A DNA stretch of 64,000 bases, taken from contig NZ_AGFG01000063.1 of assembly GCF_000226255.1 (NCBI RefSeq), positions 23,857 through 87,856 of the forward strand, in the 5' to 3' direction. The notes beneath the pieces were generated by a model. That model saw only the letters and a list, made by a program, of their open reading frames with translations. It was not told the origin of the DNA and did not search any database. This DNA is from Desulfovibrio sp. A2 (lineage in GTDB: Bacteria; Desulfobacterota; Desulfovibrionia; Desulfovibrionales; Desulfovibrionaceae). A program made the translations under genes and the position numbers. Positions within the stretch are counted from its first letter, which is position 1, and each line of letters begins with the position of its first letter. Of this stretch, positions 7,465-16,172 are shown one piece after another.

Positions 7465-9726
7465 ATGGCCACCAAAATTGGCGTCTATTTCGACCAGTCG
7501 AGCATCGGCGGCGGTCTCGACCTTGAGTCCCTTGCCGATACTGTGGGCGGCAAATGGGGCGATCTCACGCCGGTCTGCAAGGTCTTTCCCGTCCTTGCCG
7601 ACAAGAAGGCCCGTGACGAGATCATCGCCGACATCGAGGAAGAAGGCCTGGACGGCGTGCTGCTGTGCGGCGCTTCCCCCCGCGTCGACTGGGACCTCTA
7701 CGAATTCGAGGGCGTGCTGGTCGACCGCGTGAACCTGCGCGAGCAGGGCGTGCTTTCCTACAAGAACCCCGACGGTTCGCTGCCCGACCCCGAGGCGGCC
7801 CCCCAGCTGCTTGAAGCGCTGGTGACCGACTACGTGAACATGGGCGTCGTCCGTCTGCAGAAGACCACCGCCCCCGACGGTTCGCCCTCCGAGGGCGTGC
7901 GCCGCGTGCTGGTGCTGGGCGGCGGCTGGACCGGTCTTACCGCGGCCACCAACGCCTCGCTGGCGGGCCACGAAGTGGTGCTGGTGGAAAAGGACGAAGT
8001 GCTCGGCGGCCGCGCCCTTGGCCTGCTGAAGACCGTGCCGCTCAGCCACCCCTACACCGACGTGCATGACACCGGCATCGAAAAGAAGATCGCCGCCGTG
8101 CAGGGTGACGCCAACATCACCGTGTACACCAAGGCCAAGCTGGCCAAGCTCTCCGGCCAGCCCGGCGACTTCACCGCCACCATCGCGCTTGCCTCGGGCG
8201 AGCAGGAAGTGAAGGTGGGCGCGGTCGTGCTGGCCACCGGCTGGCAGCCGCAGGACACCAAGGTGCTCGAGCCCTTCGGCTACGGCAGCCTGCAGAACGT
8301 GGTGACCGCCGCCGAGTTCGAGAAGCTGGCCAAGAACGGGGGCATCACCGCCCGCCGCGTGGCCTTCATCCTGAACACCGCGCTGGCCGAACCGGCCGAC
8401 CCCTACGCCGAAGTGTGCGCCGAAGCCCCGGCAGAAGCCCCCGCCCCGGCGGAAGGCGAAGCCGCCGCCCCGGTGGTGAAGGACCACGAAAGCGTGCGCC
8501 ACCTGCCCATCTCCAACGCCATCAGCAGCGTTGTTGCCCTGAAGCAGGCCGGCTACGTGTGCGACGCCTTCGAAGGCGGCCAGGCCTTCATCCTGTACGA
8601 CAGCATGGTGGTGCAGGGCATCCACGAGCGGTTCTACAAGGCCGCGCAGGATCGCCTGGGCGTCATGATGTCCAAGGCGGAAATCCGCTCCATCACCCAG
8701 GCCGCCGACGGCAGCCTGAACGTGCTGTGCGACAAGACCCTCATCGGCGACGACATCGAGATCAACGTGGACATGGTAGTGCTGCCCACCGGCATCGTGC
8801 CCGCCACCGCGAAGGATCCCATCGTCAACTTCGACTACCGCCAGGGTCCGGCCTTCCCCGACCTGGAACTGTTCGAAGGCTACGCCGACTCGAACTACAT
8901 CTGCTTCCCCTACGAAACCCGCCGCACGGGCGTGTACGCCGCCGGTTGCGTGCGCCAGCCCATGATGCTGGACGCCGCCGAGGAAGACGCCGTGGGCGCC
9001 ACCATGAAGGCCATCCAGTGCATCGAATCCGCCAACCGCGGCGTTGCGGTGCACCCCCGCTCGGGCGACCTGTCGTACCCGCTGTTCAACTTCGTCCGCT
9101 GCACCCAGTGCAAGCGCTGCACCGAGGAATGTCCTTTCGGCGCGCTGGACGACGATGAAAAGGGCACGCCGAAGCCGAACCCGGCCCGCTGCCGCCGCTG
9201 CGGCACGTGCATGGGCGCCTGCCCCGAGCGCGTCATCTCCTTCGCCAACTACAACATCGACCAGATCGGCTCCATGATCCGCGAGATCAACGTGCCGCCG
9301 GACATGAAGAAGGGCGGCCCCCGCGTGGTCATCCTGGCCTGCGAGAACGACGCCTACCCCGCGCTGGACATGGCCGCGCTGCGCGGCAAGCACTGGAGCC
9401 CGTACGTGCGCATCATTCCCGTGCGCTGCCTTGGCTCGGTCAACGCCATCTGGGTTGCCGACGCCATGTCCAAGGGCATCGACGGCGTGATGATGCTGGG
9501 CTGCAAGTACGGCGACGACTACCAGTGCCACTTCGTCAAGGGTTCGGAAATCTGCAAGCGCCGCAAGGAGAACATTGCCGAGACGCTGAACCGCCTTGGC
9601 GTGGAGCCGGACCGCGTGGAGCAGTACGAAGTCGCCATTGACGAGTACGACAAGCTCCCCGGCGTGATCGAGGACTTCATGAACATGATCCTTGAGAAGG
9701 GTCCGAACCCGTTCAAGGGGTACTAG
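7465..9726 (+). CDS. qmoB: Quinone-interacting membrane-bound oxidoreductase subunit QmoB
   Basis: 753 residues. An HdrA-like flavoprotein domain has its FAD motif at RVLVLGGGWTGLTAATNASL (about residues 145-164). Two [4Fe-4S] motifs follow: CTQCKRCTEECPFGA and CRRCGTCMGACPERV (about 547-587). The C-terminal part resembles MvhD (VILACENDAYPALD, then CLGSVNAIWVADAM and GVMMLGCKYGDDYQCH). The Ala/Pro/Glu-rich linker (EAPAEAPAPAEGEA) near residue 325 is an insertion in the flavin domain. The MvhD part hints at electron exchange with a soluble partner, perhaps by confurcation, which has been proposed but is not shown here. A weak GGAGG precedes the ATG. Confidence 0.96.
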   Translation: MATKIGVYFDQSSIGGGLDLESLADTVGGKWGDLTPVCKVFPVLADKKARDEIIADIEEEGLDGVLLCGASPRVDWDLYEFEGVLVDRVNLREQGVLSYKNPDGSLPDPEAAPQLLEALVTDYVNMGVVRLQKTTAPDGSPSEGVRRVLVLGGGWTGLTAATNASLAGHEVVLVEKDEVLGGRALGLLKTVPLSHPYTDVHDTGIEKKIAAVQGDANITVYTKAKLAKLSGQPGDFTATIALASGEQEVKVGAVVLATGWQPQDTKVLEPFGYGSLQNVVTAAEFEKLAKNGGITARRVAFILNTALAEPADPYAEVCAEAPAEAPAPAEGEAAAPVVKDHESVRHLPISNAISSVVALKQAGYVCDAFEGGQAFILYDSMVVQGIHERFYKAAQDRLGVMMSKAEIRSITQAADGSLNVLCDKTLIGDDIEINVDMVVLPTGIVPATAKDPIVNFDYRQGPAFPDLELFEGYADSNYICFPYETRRTGVYAAGCVRQPMMLDAAEEDAVGATMKAIQCIESANRGVAVHPRSGDLSYPLFNFVRCTQCKRCTEECPFGALDDDEKGTPKPNPARCRRCGTCMGACPERVISFANYNIDQIGSMIREINVPPDMKKGGPRVVILACENDAYPALDMAALRGKHWSPYVRIIPVRCLGSVNAIWVADAMSKGIDGVMMLGCKYGDDYQCHFVKGSEICKRRKENIAETLNRLGVEPDRVEQYEVAIDEYDKLPGVIEDFMNMILEKGPNPFKGY

Positions 9727-9739
9727 GAGGAGATGGAAC

Positions 9740-10894
9740 ATGGCTCAACCCGTCAGGATTCAACCCGATCTTGAGTTCGTCAAAGAACTGCAGGCTGTCG
9801 GTGGCGAATCGCTCAAGAAGTGCTACCAGTGCGCCACTTGCAGCGTGGCCTGCCCCATCTCCCCCACGAGCAACCCCTATCCCCGCAAGGAGATGGTCTG
9901 GGCCTCGTGGGGCCTGAAGGACAAGCTGCTGTCCGACGTGGACATCTGGCTGTGCCACAACTGCGGCACCTGCTCCGACCTGTGCCCCCGCGGCGCGAAG
10001 CCGGGCGACCTGTTGTCCGCGCTGCGCAACATGACCTACGCGCGCCTCACCCAGCCCACCGTGGTTGGCAAGTGGCTGTCCTCTCCCCAGTACCTGCCCA
10101 TCCTGGTTGCCATTCCGGCCATCCTGTGGGCGGTGGTCTGGATGATCATGGCCGGCGTGAACGGCTCCCTGTTCCCCCAGGGCGACATCGTGTTCGGCAA
10201 GCTGTTCCCCGGTGACTTCACCATCGACCCCATCTTCATGCTTACCTTCTTCACGGCGGTGGGCATCCTGTTCAAGGGGACCAAGAACCTCATCGCGTCG
10301 TTCCAGCCTGAAGGCCGCACCCTGATGCTCGGCAAGACCAAGCACTGGACGCTGCACCTGGTCGACGTGATCCTCGAGGAAGTGCTGACCCACACCAAGT
10401 TCAAGGATTGCGGCGCGGACAAGTCCGACCGCAAGGTGGGCCACATGATCCTCATGTACTCCTTCGTCATCCTGGCCTTCGTCACCGGCGTGGTGGCCGT
10501 GGGGCACTGGGGCGGCAAGGTGATTCCGGCCATCGAGATCCACACGCCCATGCCGCTGACCTTCCCCGTGAAGATCCTGGCGAACATCGGCGCGGTGATG
10601 CTGCTGGTGGGCCTGGCCATCCTTACCGTGCGCCGCAAGGCCCTGGACCCCAAGAAGACCAGTTCGAACTACTATGACTGGTACCTGCTTGGCGTCATCT
10701 GGGTGGTTGCCGTCACCGGCGTGCTCAGCCAGCTGTTCCGCCTCGCGGGCATCGCTCCTGTCGCCTACAGCGTGTACTACGTGCACCTTGTGGCGGTGTG
10801 GATGCTGTTCGCCTACCTGCCGTGGTCGAAGCTCGGCCACCTTGTGTACCGTACCGCCGCGCTCACCTACGTGCGCGCCATGGGCCGCCGCTAG
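9740..10894 (+). CDS. qmoC: Quinone-interacting membrane-bound oxidoreductase subunit QmoC
   Basis: 384 residues from the ATG at 9740, which follows AGGAGGAGA; the frame stays open upstream but overlaps the end of qmoB. The N-terminal HdrC-like domain binds two [4Fe-4S] clusters (CYQCATCSVACPIS and CHNCGTCSDLCPRG). The C-terminal half is a HdrE/NarI-like cytochrome b domain with about six hydrophobic helices and histidines for heme b. It anchors the Qmo complex and oxidises menaquinol. It is the third gene of the operon; qmoD follows after an 84-bp gap. Confidence 0.96.
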   Translation: MAQPVRIQPDLEFVKELQAVGGESLKKCYQCATCSVACPISPTSNPYPRKEMVWASWGLKDKLLSDVDIWLCHNCGTCSDLCPRGAKPGDLLSALRNMTYARLTQPTVVGKWLSSPQYLPILVAIPAILWAVVWMIMAGVNGSLFPQGDIVFGKLFPGDFTIDPIFMLTFFTAVGILFKGTKNLIASFQPEGRTLMLGKTKHWTLHLVDVILEEVLTHTKFKDCGADKSDRKVGHMILMYSFVILAFVTGVVAVGHWGGKVIPAIEIHTPMPLTFPVKILANIGAVMLLVGLAILTVRRKALDPKKTSSNYYDWYLLGVIWVVAVTGVLSQLFRLAGIAPVAYSVYYVHLVAVWMLFAYLPWSKLGHLVYRTAALTYVRAMGRR

Positions 10895-10978
10895 CGGCAG
10901 AGAAGGCGGCGCGCGAAGGTGCGCGCACGGCCGGAACAACGAACCGAGAAGTCATTCTTCCGATATCAGGAGGCTGCA

Positions 10979-11725
10979 ATGTCTGACGAAGGTCGCAGAG
11001 TGTTCAAGATGGAAACCGTTCTCGGCCTGGTCGCCGGGAAGGCCGGTGCCGACGTGTCCGACCTGCTGGGCTACCTGGCCCAGCGCGCCTTGGCCACCGA
11101 AGAGGAAGCCGCCGTGGCCCCCATGGCCAAGGGCTGGCTGTACAGCCAGAACCCGGCTTTCATGCAGTGCGGTGAAGCCGAAGGCAACTACGACGACTGG
11201 GTGAAGAAGGAATGTGGCCGCCTTGGCGACAACGTGTCCCTTCAGCCCATCTCCGCCGCCGAACTGGCCGGCATCAGCGTGGTGCTGGACAAGATCGCGT
11301 CCCTGAAGGCCAACGTGGCCGAACTGGAAGAAACCGTCGCCGGGCTGCAGGCCCAGGTGAAGGAACTGACCCCCTTCAAGGGCCAGGCCGCCGACCTCGA
11401 GAAGAAGCTTGGCCAGTCCGAGCAGAAGGTGCAGAGCCTGAACGGCGACATCGCCAACCTGAAGAAGGAACTGGCTCCCTTCAACGGCAAGGTGGCCATT
11501 GACGAGAAGGAAATCGAGTCCAGCGTGAAGGACATCGTTTCCCGCGCCGTCAAGGACGCCCTGAAGGCCCTGCCCGTGGCCGCCGCCGGCGCCGCTGGCG
11601 CGGCTGCCGCCGAGGGCGGTGCCATGGCCGACTTCGATGCGCCCGCCGAAGACACCAGCGGCGGCGTGCCCGATACCTTCGGCTTTGGCGCCTCCGGCGC
11701 CAGCGACGACGGTTTCGGTTTCTAG
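10979..11725 (+). CDS. qmoD: QmoD-type coiled-coil protein of the qmo operon
   Basis: 248 residues starting at 10979 behind AGGAGGCTGCA. It has an N-terminal globular part (GLVAGKAGADVSDLLGYLAQ), a central coiled coil of about 90 residues with a break (ELEETVAGLQAQVKELTPF through LNGDIANLKKELAPFNGKV), an Ala/Gly stretch and an acidic Phe/Gly tail (DTFGFGASGASDDGFGF). The family is known as the conserved gene after qmoABC in Desulfovibrio. The biochemical role is not established; scaffolding or linking APS reductase to Qmo is an inference from position and the coiled coil. Confidence 0.85.
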   Translation: MSDEGRRVFKMETVLGLVAGKAGADVSDLLGYLAQRALATEEEAAVAPMAKGWLYSQNPAFMQCGEAEGNYDDWVKKECGRLGDNVSLQPISAAELAGISVVLDKIASLKANVAELEETVAGLQAQVKELTPFKGQAADLEKKLGQSEQKVQSLNGDIANLKKELAPFNGKVAIDEKEIESSVKDIVSRAVKDALKALPVAAAGAAGAAAAEGGAMADFDAPAEDTSGGVPDTFGFGASGASDDGFGF

Positions 11726-11771
11726 TCGCTACGCGATGTAGAGTCGCTACGCGGCTTGCTATGAGAAGAGA

Positions 11772-11804
11772 GCGCCCGGTCGGTATGGCCGGGCGCTTTT
11801 TTTT
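11772..11804 (+). terminator. Intrinsic terminator of the qmo operon
   Basis: GCGCCCGG pairs with CCGGGCGC across a short loop and is followed by eight T residues. It lies about 47 nt past the qmoD stop. Between them the 12-mer AGTCGCTACGCG occurs twice (from 11725 and 11741). Confidence 0.9.
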
Positions 11805-12334
11805 GTTGGGGCAGGGGAGGAGGAGGGGGAAGGAAGAAGGGAGAGGGAAAGAGTGTTGTGCCTTTTTTGGGGGCGGCTTCTACGACGGCAGTCCTGCCTT
11901 CTTGGGTACTCTCGATTTCGTTATGCCTCCGGCGGGCAAGGGGCCATTGAACGATGGCCCCTTGCATCCCCGCGTTCCAGGGGGGCTTCGCCTCCCCTGG
12001 ACCCCCAACGTATCCTGCACCACATTCCCTGCCGGGCAGCTTCCCTCGGCCAAAGCGCCTTCGGGTGATCTGCCCGGCGGAATGCGATGTGCGCCATACT
12101 CTCACGGGCATGGCGGAGCGGGGGTGCCATTATCTGCGCCCCCGCCGCGACGCATATGCCGCCGCCAAGGCGCGGCGCCACACGCTTCTACACGCGGCAC
12201 GTTGTCTTCGGGTGTTGGGGGGGGGGGCAGGAAGGTGTACAGCCTGTCACCTTCGCCGGTGGCTAAAGTGAGCCGATAAGCGAAGGGAGTGAGCAAGGGG
12301 GCGACCTTGTTGCCTATCCCCAACCGGCTGTCTG
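11805..12334. other. Gene-free region with several palindromes and a G11 run
   Basis: No convincing gene. A perfect 12-bp inverted repeat GCAAGGGGCCAT / ATGGCCCCTTGC lies at 11936-11965. CCAGGGG / CCCCTGG form a TTCG-capped hairpin at 11977-12000. TGCCGGGCAG and CTGCCCGGC pair across 30 nt at 12030-12078. An uninterrupted run of 11 G lies at 12217-12227. The density of palindromes resembles the other repeat-bearing gaps of this window, but I found neither conserved core sequence here. Confidence 0.5.
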
Positions 12335-13750
12335 TCACCCCTTCAGCACTACCAGCGGGCGGAAGTGATCGATGACACGCACCAGCACGCCGTCCTGCGC
12401 GGCCAGCACTTCCGCGATGGACTTGTAGGCGTCGGGGGCTTCGTCCAGCACCCCCATGTCGGAGCGGCAGACGATGCCGCGCATCTGCGTCTGGAAGCGT
12501 TCCAGCGAAATGGTGCGCTGTGCCTCGTTGCGGGACATGCGTCGGCCCGCCCCGTGCGAGGCCGAGGACAGGTATTCCGTGTTGCCCAGCCCTTCCGTGA
12601 CGTACACCCCGTCCCGCTGGTTGGCGGGGATGATGCCGGGCTGGCCAGCGTCAGCCGGGGTGGCTCCCTTGCGGTGCAGCACCAGCGGCGCGCCGGAAGG
12701 GCCGGGCTGGTTCCAGACCACGGCGTGGTTGTGGTTCTCGTTGATCATGCGGCCCAGCAGCAGGGAAATTTCCTGTTCGGACAGGGGCGGCTGGCTGGAT
12801 GGAGCCGGGGAAGCAGCGGGGACGAGCGAAGATAGGGAAGAGGCTGGGAGGGCGGAGGCCGGGGAGGCTGCGGGCCGTGTACGCACCTTGGGCGCGGCGG
12901 TGCCGGTGACTGGCTTGTGCGTGGGCCGGGCCAGTTGCCGGTGCACGTCGGCCAGCGCGCGCAGGGCGTGTTCCAGCATCAGTCGGCGGTTCAGCAGCGC
13001 GTAGTCCAGCGCCCAGTCCATGTCCTGCCGGTAGGCGCGGCCAAGGCGCGAATCCAGCGGGAACAGCCGTCCCTGCCGCATGTACCATGCGCCGATGTCC
13101 CAGCCGGAGCGGCGCGAGCCGGAATGCACGGTGATGCCGATCTCGCCACGTTTGTTCACCCCCACTTCGAGGAAGTGGTTGCCCCCGCCCAGGGTGGCCA
13201 ACTGGATGGACTGGCGCGCGTTCACCGCTTCTGTCAGTTGCGCGTCGCCGCTGGCGCTGGTGAAGCGCGGCAGGTCGTATTCCCCGGCGGCGCGGGTGGC
13301 GGTGCCCACGGGAATGGACAGCCGCAGCCTGTCGAGTAGCAGGCGGCGGGCCGCCTCGTCGGGCAGCGCCTCGTCTGCGGGCAGACCGGTGTTCACGTGG
13401 CACATGCCGCAGCCGATGTCGTAGCCCACGAAGCTGGGGCTGATGTGCCCGTCCAGCAGGGCCACCCCGCCGATGCACAGGTCGTAGCCCGCGTGGGCGT
13501 CGGGCATGACGGCCAGGTGCACCATGCAGGGCAGGGCCAGCGCGCTTTCGATCTGGTCCCACGTGGCGGCGTCGATGCGCTCCGGCGGAATGGTCAGGGA
13601 CAGGCGCGGCGGGGCATGGCGCACGCCGGTGCAGGTGGCATGGGCCATGCGCTCGGCTGGGGACGCACCGCCGCGTTCCCTGCCGGAATTTGCCTTGGGG
13701 GCTTGCGTGTCCCGTTTGCCGTGTTTCGAGCGATGCGCTGTGCGTCCCAT
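12335..13750 (-). CDS. rtcB: RtcB-family RNA ligase
   Basis: 471 residues from the ATG at 13750, which has a AAAGGGG ribosome site. RtcB joins RNA ends carrying 2',3'-cyclic phosphate or 3'-phosphate to 5'-OH using GTP and Mn. Metal-site motifs are present in order: MPDAHAGYDLCIGGVALL, SFVGYDIGCGMCHV, LGGGNHFLEVG, VHSGSR, MINENHNHAVVW, LHRKGATPA and the guanylated-histidine region SHGAGRRMSR near the C-terminus. A Pro/Ser/Ala-rich insertion of about 50 residues (KPVTGTAAPKVRTRPAAS onward) interrupts the fold before the NENHNHA motif and looks like an unstructured linker. The basic N-terminal 40 residues are also atypical. RNA repair role inferred from family. Confidence 0.88.
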   Translation of the reverse strand: MGRTAHRSKHGKRDTQAPKANSGRERGGASPAERMAHATCTGVRHAPPRLSLTIPPERIDAATWDQIESALALPCMVHLAVMPDAHAGYDLCIGGVALLDGHISPSFVGYDIGCGMCHVNTGLPADEALPDEAARRLLLDRLRLSIPVGTATRAAGEYDLPRFTSASGDAQLTEAVNARQSIQLATLGGGNHFLEVGVNKRGEIGITVHSGSRRSGWDIGAWYMRQGRLFPLDSRLGRAYRQDMDWALDYALLNRRLMLEHALRALADVHRQLARPTHKPVTGTAAPKVRTRPAASPASALPASSLSSLVPAASPAPSSQPPLSEQEISLLLGRMINENHNHAVVWNQPGPSGAPLVLHRKGATPADAGQPGIIPANQRDGVYVTEGLGNTEYLSSASHGAGRRMSRNEAQRTISLERFQTQMRGIVCRSDMGVLDEAPDAYKSIAEVLAAQDGVLVRVIDHFRPLVVLKG

Positions 13751-13874
13751 GCCCCTTTCATAGGGCAGGGGGCGGGCAGGGGCAAGGCGTGGACATTCGT
13801 GGAATGCGGATGATGTCGGTGGACGTCCGCAGATGCCCGCATGTGGCAGGGGATGGCCGCAGCCCCGACGCCCG

Positions 13875-14327
13875 TCAGCGGGGCGCGGTGCCCAGCAGCC
13901 CGTAGCAGGCGGCCAGCAGCAGGCACAGCGGCGTGTATAGCCGGGCGTCCCAATGGGCGAAGGTGGTGGAGCGGATGCGCCGGAACAGGCCGCAATACCG
14001 AAAGTCGCCAATGGCCCGCACCACGAAGATGAACGCCGCGCCCAGGCACAGCGTGGGGGCCATGCGGGGCGGCGGCAGGGGCAGCCAGCCCAGGGTCAGG
14101 CCCGGCAGCAGCGCCAGCAGGGCGAAGGCCAGGGTCACCGCGCCGGTCAGCCCGCGCGAGGGGGCGAACAGGGGGCGGCCGCCCGCAGAATCTGGCGTGC
14201 GGGGAATGACCCTGTCGAGCCACAGGGTGGACCCCAGAACCCATGCCCCGTGCAGCAGGGTGATGGCGGCAAGGCAGAGGGTGGCCACGAGCGCGGCGAC
14301 GGCGGAGAGCAGGGAGAGGATGGTCAT
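13875..14327 (-). CDS. Small integral membrane protein, DUF3995-like
   Basis: 150 residues from the ATG at 14327, directly before a hydrophobic segment. Four hydrophobic helices are visible: MTILSLLSAVAALVATLC, LTGAVTLAFALLALLPGL, PTLCLGAAFIFVVRAIGD and LYTPLCLLLAACYGLLG. The LHGAWVLGSTLWLDRVIP start of the first loop and FRYCGLFRR are like the DUF3995 family. No function is known. It is not clearly in an operon: rtcB lies 124 bp downstream and ahbA ends about 170 bp upstream. Confidence 0.65.
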   Translation of the reverse strand: MTILSLLSAVAALVATLCLAAITLLHGAWVLGSTLWLDRVIPRTPDSAGGRPLFAPSRGLTGAVTLAFALLALLPGLTLGWLPLPPPRMAPTLCLGAAFIFVVRAIGDFRYCGLFRRIRSTTFAHWDARLYTPLCLLLAACYGLLGTAPR

Positions 14328-14441
14328 GGGCCGTACATAGCATGAATGCGGCGGTGCGTCATGCCGCCCGGGTGACACGTGGCACGGGAGGGCCGGAGAG
14401 GCGTTCGTTTGCCCGGTCATCGGGAAGGCGCGACACATGCA

Positions 14442-14475
14442 AAGCCCCGGAGTGTCGGATGACATTCCGGGGCTT
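14442..14475 (-). terminator. Likely terminator of the ahb cluster
   Basis: AAGCCCCGGA-TGTC pairs with GACA-TCCGGGGCTT, a stem of about 15 bp with one G-T pair, 25 nt past the ahbA stop. On the minus strand the stem ends in CTTT, a short U tract. Confidence 0.7.
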
Positions 14476-14499
14476 GATCTCGCGCAATGACGGCAGGGC

Positions 14500-14979
14500 C
14501 TAGTCACCCATCTGGAAATCCACCTTGATCTTGAACAACTTGGTGGCGGGCAGGTTCAGGATGGGGATGCCCGTCTTTTCGGTGATCTCGGCCAGGGTGG
14601 CGCACACGCTGTCCCACGAAGGGCCGATGCAGGTGAACCAGATGTTGTATTCGTGGTTGCGCAGGTAGTTGTGGGTGACGCCCACGTGGCGGTTCACCTC
14701 GGCCACGAACCCGTCCATGGCCTCGTCCGGCACCTTGGCCGCGCACAGCGTGGAGCGAAAGCCCAGCTTGGCCGACTGGAAGTTGGCCCCGATGCGGCGG
14801 ATGAGCTTGCGTTCGCGCATGGCGCGCACGCGGGCCAGCGCCTCCGCTTCCGTTATGTCGCACTTTTCGCCGATGACGGCGTAGGGGCGCGATTCCAGCG
14901 GAAAGTCCGACTGGATCACGTCCAGGATGCGTTTGTCGATCTGGTCCAGGGAGTCCGTCGCGGCGTGGGATGCGGTCAT
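14500..14979 (-). CDS. ahbA: Siroheme decarboxylase subunit, AhbA-type
   Basis: 159 residues with an Lrp/AsnC-like fold: N-terminal helix-turn-helix (DQIDKRILDVIQSDFPLE to LARVRAMRERKLIRRIGANF) and a ferredoxin-like C-terminal domain. In this family the fold is an enzyme, not a regulator: with AhbB it removes the C12 and C18 acetate carboxyls of siroheme, making 12,18-didecarboxysiroheme. VTHNYLRNHEYNIWFT (about residues 104-119) carries the His/Tyr region typical of the AhbA side. It follows ahbD after 10 bp in a heme gene cluster, which supports the role. The AhbB partner is not in this window. AhbA rather than AhbB is judged from the NYLRNHEYNIWF pattern. Confidence 0.82.
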   Translation of the reverse strand: MTASHAATDSLDQIDKRILDVIQSDFPLESRPYAVIGEKCDITEAEALARVRAMRERKLIRRIGANFQSAKLGFRSTLCAAKVPDEAMDGFVAEVNRHVGVTHNYLRNHEYNIWFTCIGPSWDSVCATLAEITEKTGIPILNLPATKLFKIKVDFQMGD

Positions 14980-14989
14980 GGGGCCTCCG

Positions 14990-16171
14990 TCAGCGGCACG
15001 CGCCGGTGCGCCGTGGGGTGTACGAGCACAGCGGTTCCTCGGCCATGTGGTCGCCGCTCATGTTGTAGGCGCGCGCGCGGCAGCCGCCGCACACCTTGTG
15101 GTATTCGCAGGGGCCGCACTTGCCGGTGTAGGCTTCCTGGTCGCGAAACTGCTTGAAATGGTGCGTGTTGCGCCAGATTTCCGGAAATGGCGTTTCGCGC
15201 ACGTTGCCGCAGTCCAGTTCCAGGTAGCCGCACGGCTGCACCTGGCCCACATGGCTGATGAAGCAGAACCCGATGCCGCCAAGGCAGCCGCGCGTCATGG
15301 CGTCCATGCCGAAGGTGTCGGGCGTGACGGCCAGGCCCTCTTCCTTGGCCCGCTGGCGCATGATGCGGTAGTAGTGCGGCGCGCAGGTGGCCTTGAGGTG
15401 CATGGAGGTGGTCTTGCGGAAGTCGTAGAACCAGTTCAGCACTTCTTCGTATTCCGTGGCGGAGATGACCTGGTCGCCAAGACCTGCCGCGCGCCCGGTG
15501 GGCACCAGCAGAAAGATGTGCCACGCCGCCGCGCCGATGCGCTCGCACAGCGTGAAGATGTCCTTGAAGCTGCCGAGGTTGTCGCGGGTGACGGTGGTGT
15601 TGATCTGGAATTCGATGCCCGCCTGCTTCAGGTACTCGATGCCCCGCAAGGAAGCGTCGAACGCGCCGGGCACGCCCCGGAAGGCGTCATGGCTGGCGGC
15701 GTCCGGCCCGTCGATGGAGATGGAGCAGCGCTGCACGCCTGCTTCCTTCATCTTGCGGGCCGTTTCCGGCGTGATCAGGGTACCGTTGGGCGACATGACG
15801 CAGCGCAGGCCAAGGCCGGTGGCGTATGCGATAAGCTCGTACACGTCGGCGCGCATCATGGGGTCGCCCCCGGTAAAGATGATGATGGGGTTGCCCACCT
15901 GCGGAAAGGTGTCGATGAGCGCCTTGGCCTCGGCGGTGGAGAATTCGCCGGGGTAGGGTTCTTCGTGTGCTTCGGCCCGGCAGTGCTTGCAGGCCAGGTT
16001 GCACGAGCGGGTCACTTCCCACGCGATGAGCTTGCAGGTGGGGGTGCCGTCGGGCAGGGTGCGCGGCATTTGCGGCGCGCCCACTCCGGTGGGATGGCCG
16101 CCTGAATGTCCGCCCATGCTGGCCGGGTGGCCGACCTTGCGTTCGTCGCCGGGGTGTTGCGGATGGCTCAT
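14990..16171 (-). CDS. ahbD: Heme b synthase AhbD, radical SAM
   Basis: 393 residues. The radical SAM motif is CNLACKHC (about residues 56-63 in EVTRSCNLACKHCRAEAHEE), followed by the GGDPMMR turn. A C-terminal SPASM-like cysteine region (RGCLGGIGFC, QPCGYLELDC, CGPCEYHKVCGGCRARAYN) would hold a second Fe-S cluster. AhbD oxidatively decarboxylates two propionates of Fe-coproporphyrin III to the vinyls of heme b. The N-terminus is His/Gly-rich (GHPASMGGHSGGHPTGVG). Its start lies 1 bp beyond the hemB stop and ahbA follows after 10 bp, so the three are co-transcribed. Confidence 0.92.
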   Translation of the reverse strand: MSHPQHPGDERKVGHPASMGGHSGGHPTGVGAPQMPRTLPDGTPTCKLIAWEVTRSCNLACKHCRAEAHEEPYPGEFSTAEAKALIDTFPQVGNPIIIFTGGDPMMRADVYELIAYATGLGLRCVMSPNGTLITPETARKMKEAGVQRCSISIDGPDAASHDAFRGVPGAFDASLRGIEYLKQAGIEFQINTTVTRDNLGSFKDIFTLCERIGAAAWHIFLLVPTGRAAGLGDQVISATEYEEVLNWFYDFRKTTSMHLKATCAPHYYRIMRQRAKEEGLAVTPDTFGMDAMTRGCLGGIGFCFISHVGQVQPCGYLELDCGNVRETPFPEIWRNTHHFKQFRDQEAYTGKCGPCEYHKVCGGCRARAYNMSGDHMAEEPLCSYTPRRTGACR

Positions 16172-16172
16172 G

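Noticed and set aside
6121..9741. A minus-strand open frame of about 1,200 codons over qmoA and qmoB
   Set aside because: It is the mirror of strongly coding qmo genes in high-GC DNA; the product is His/Gly/Val-rich with no domain.
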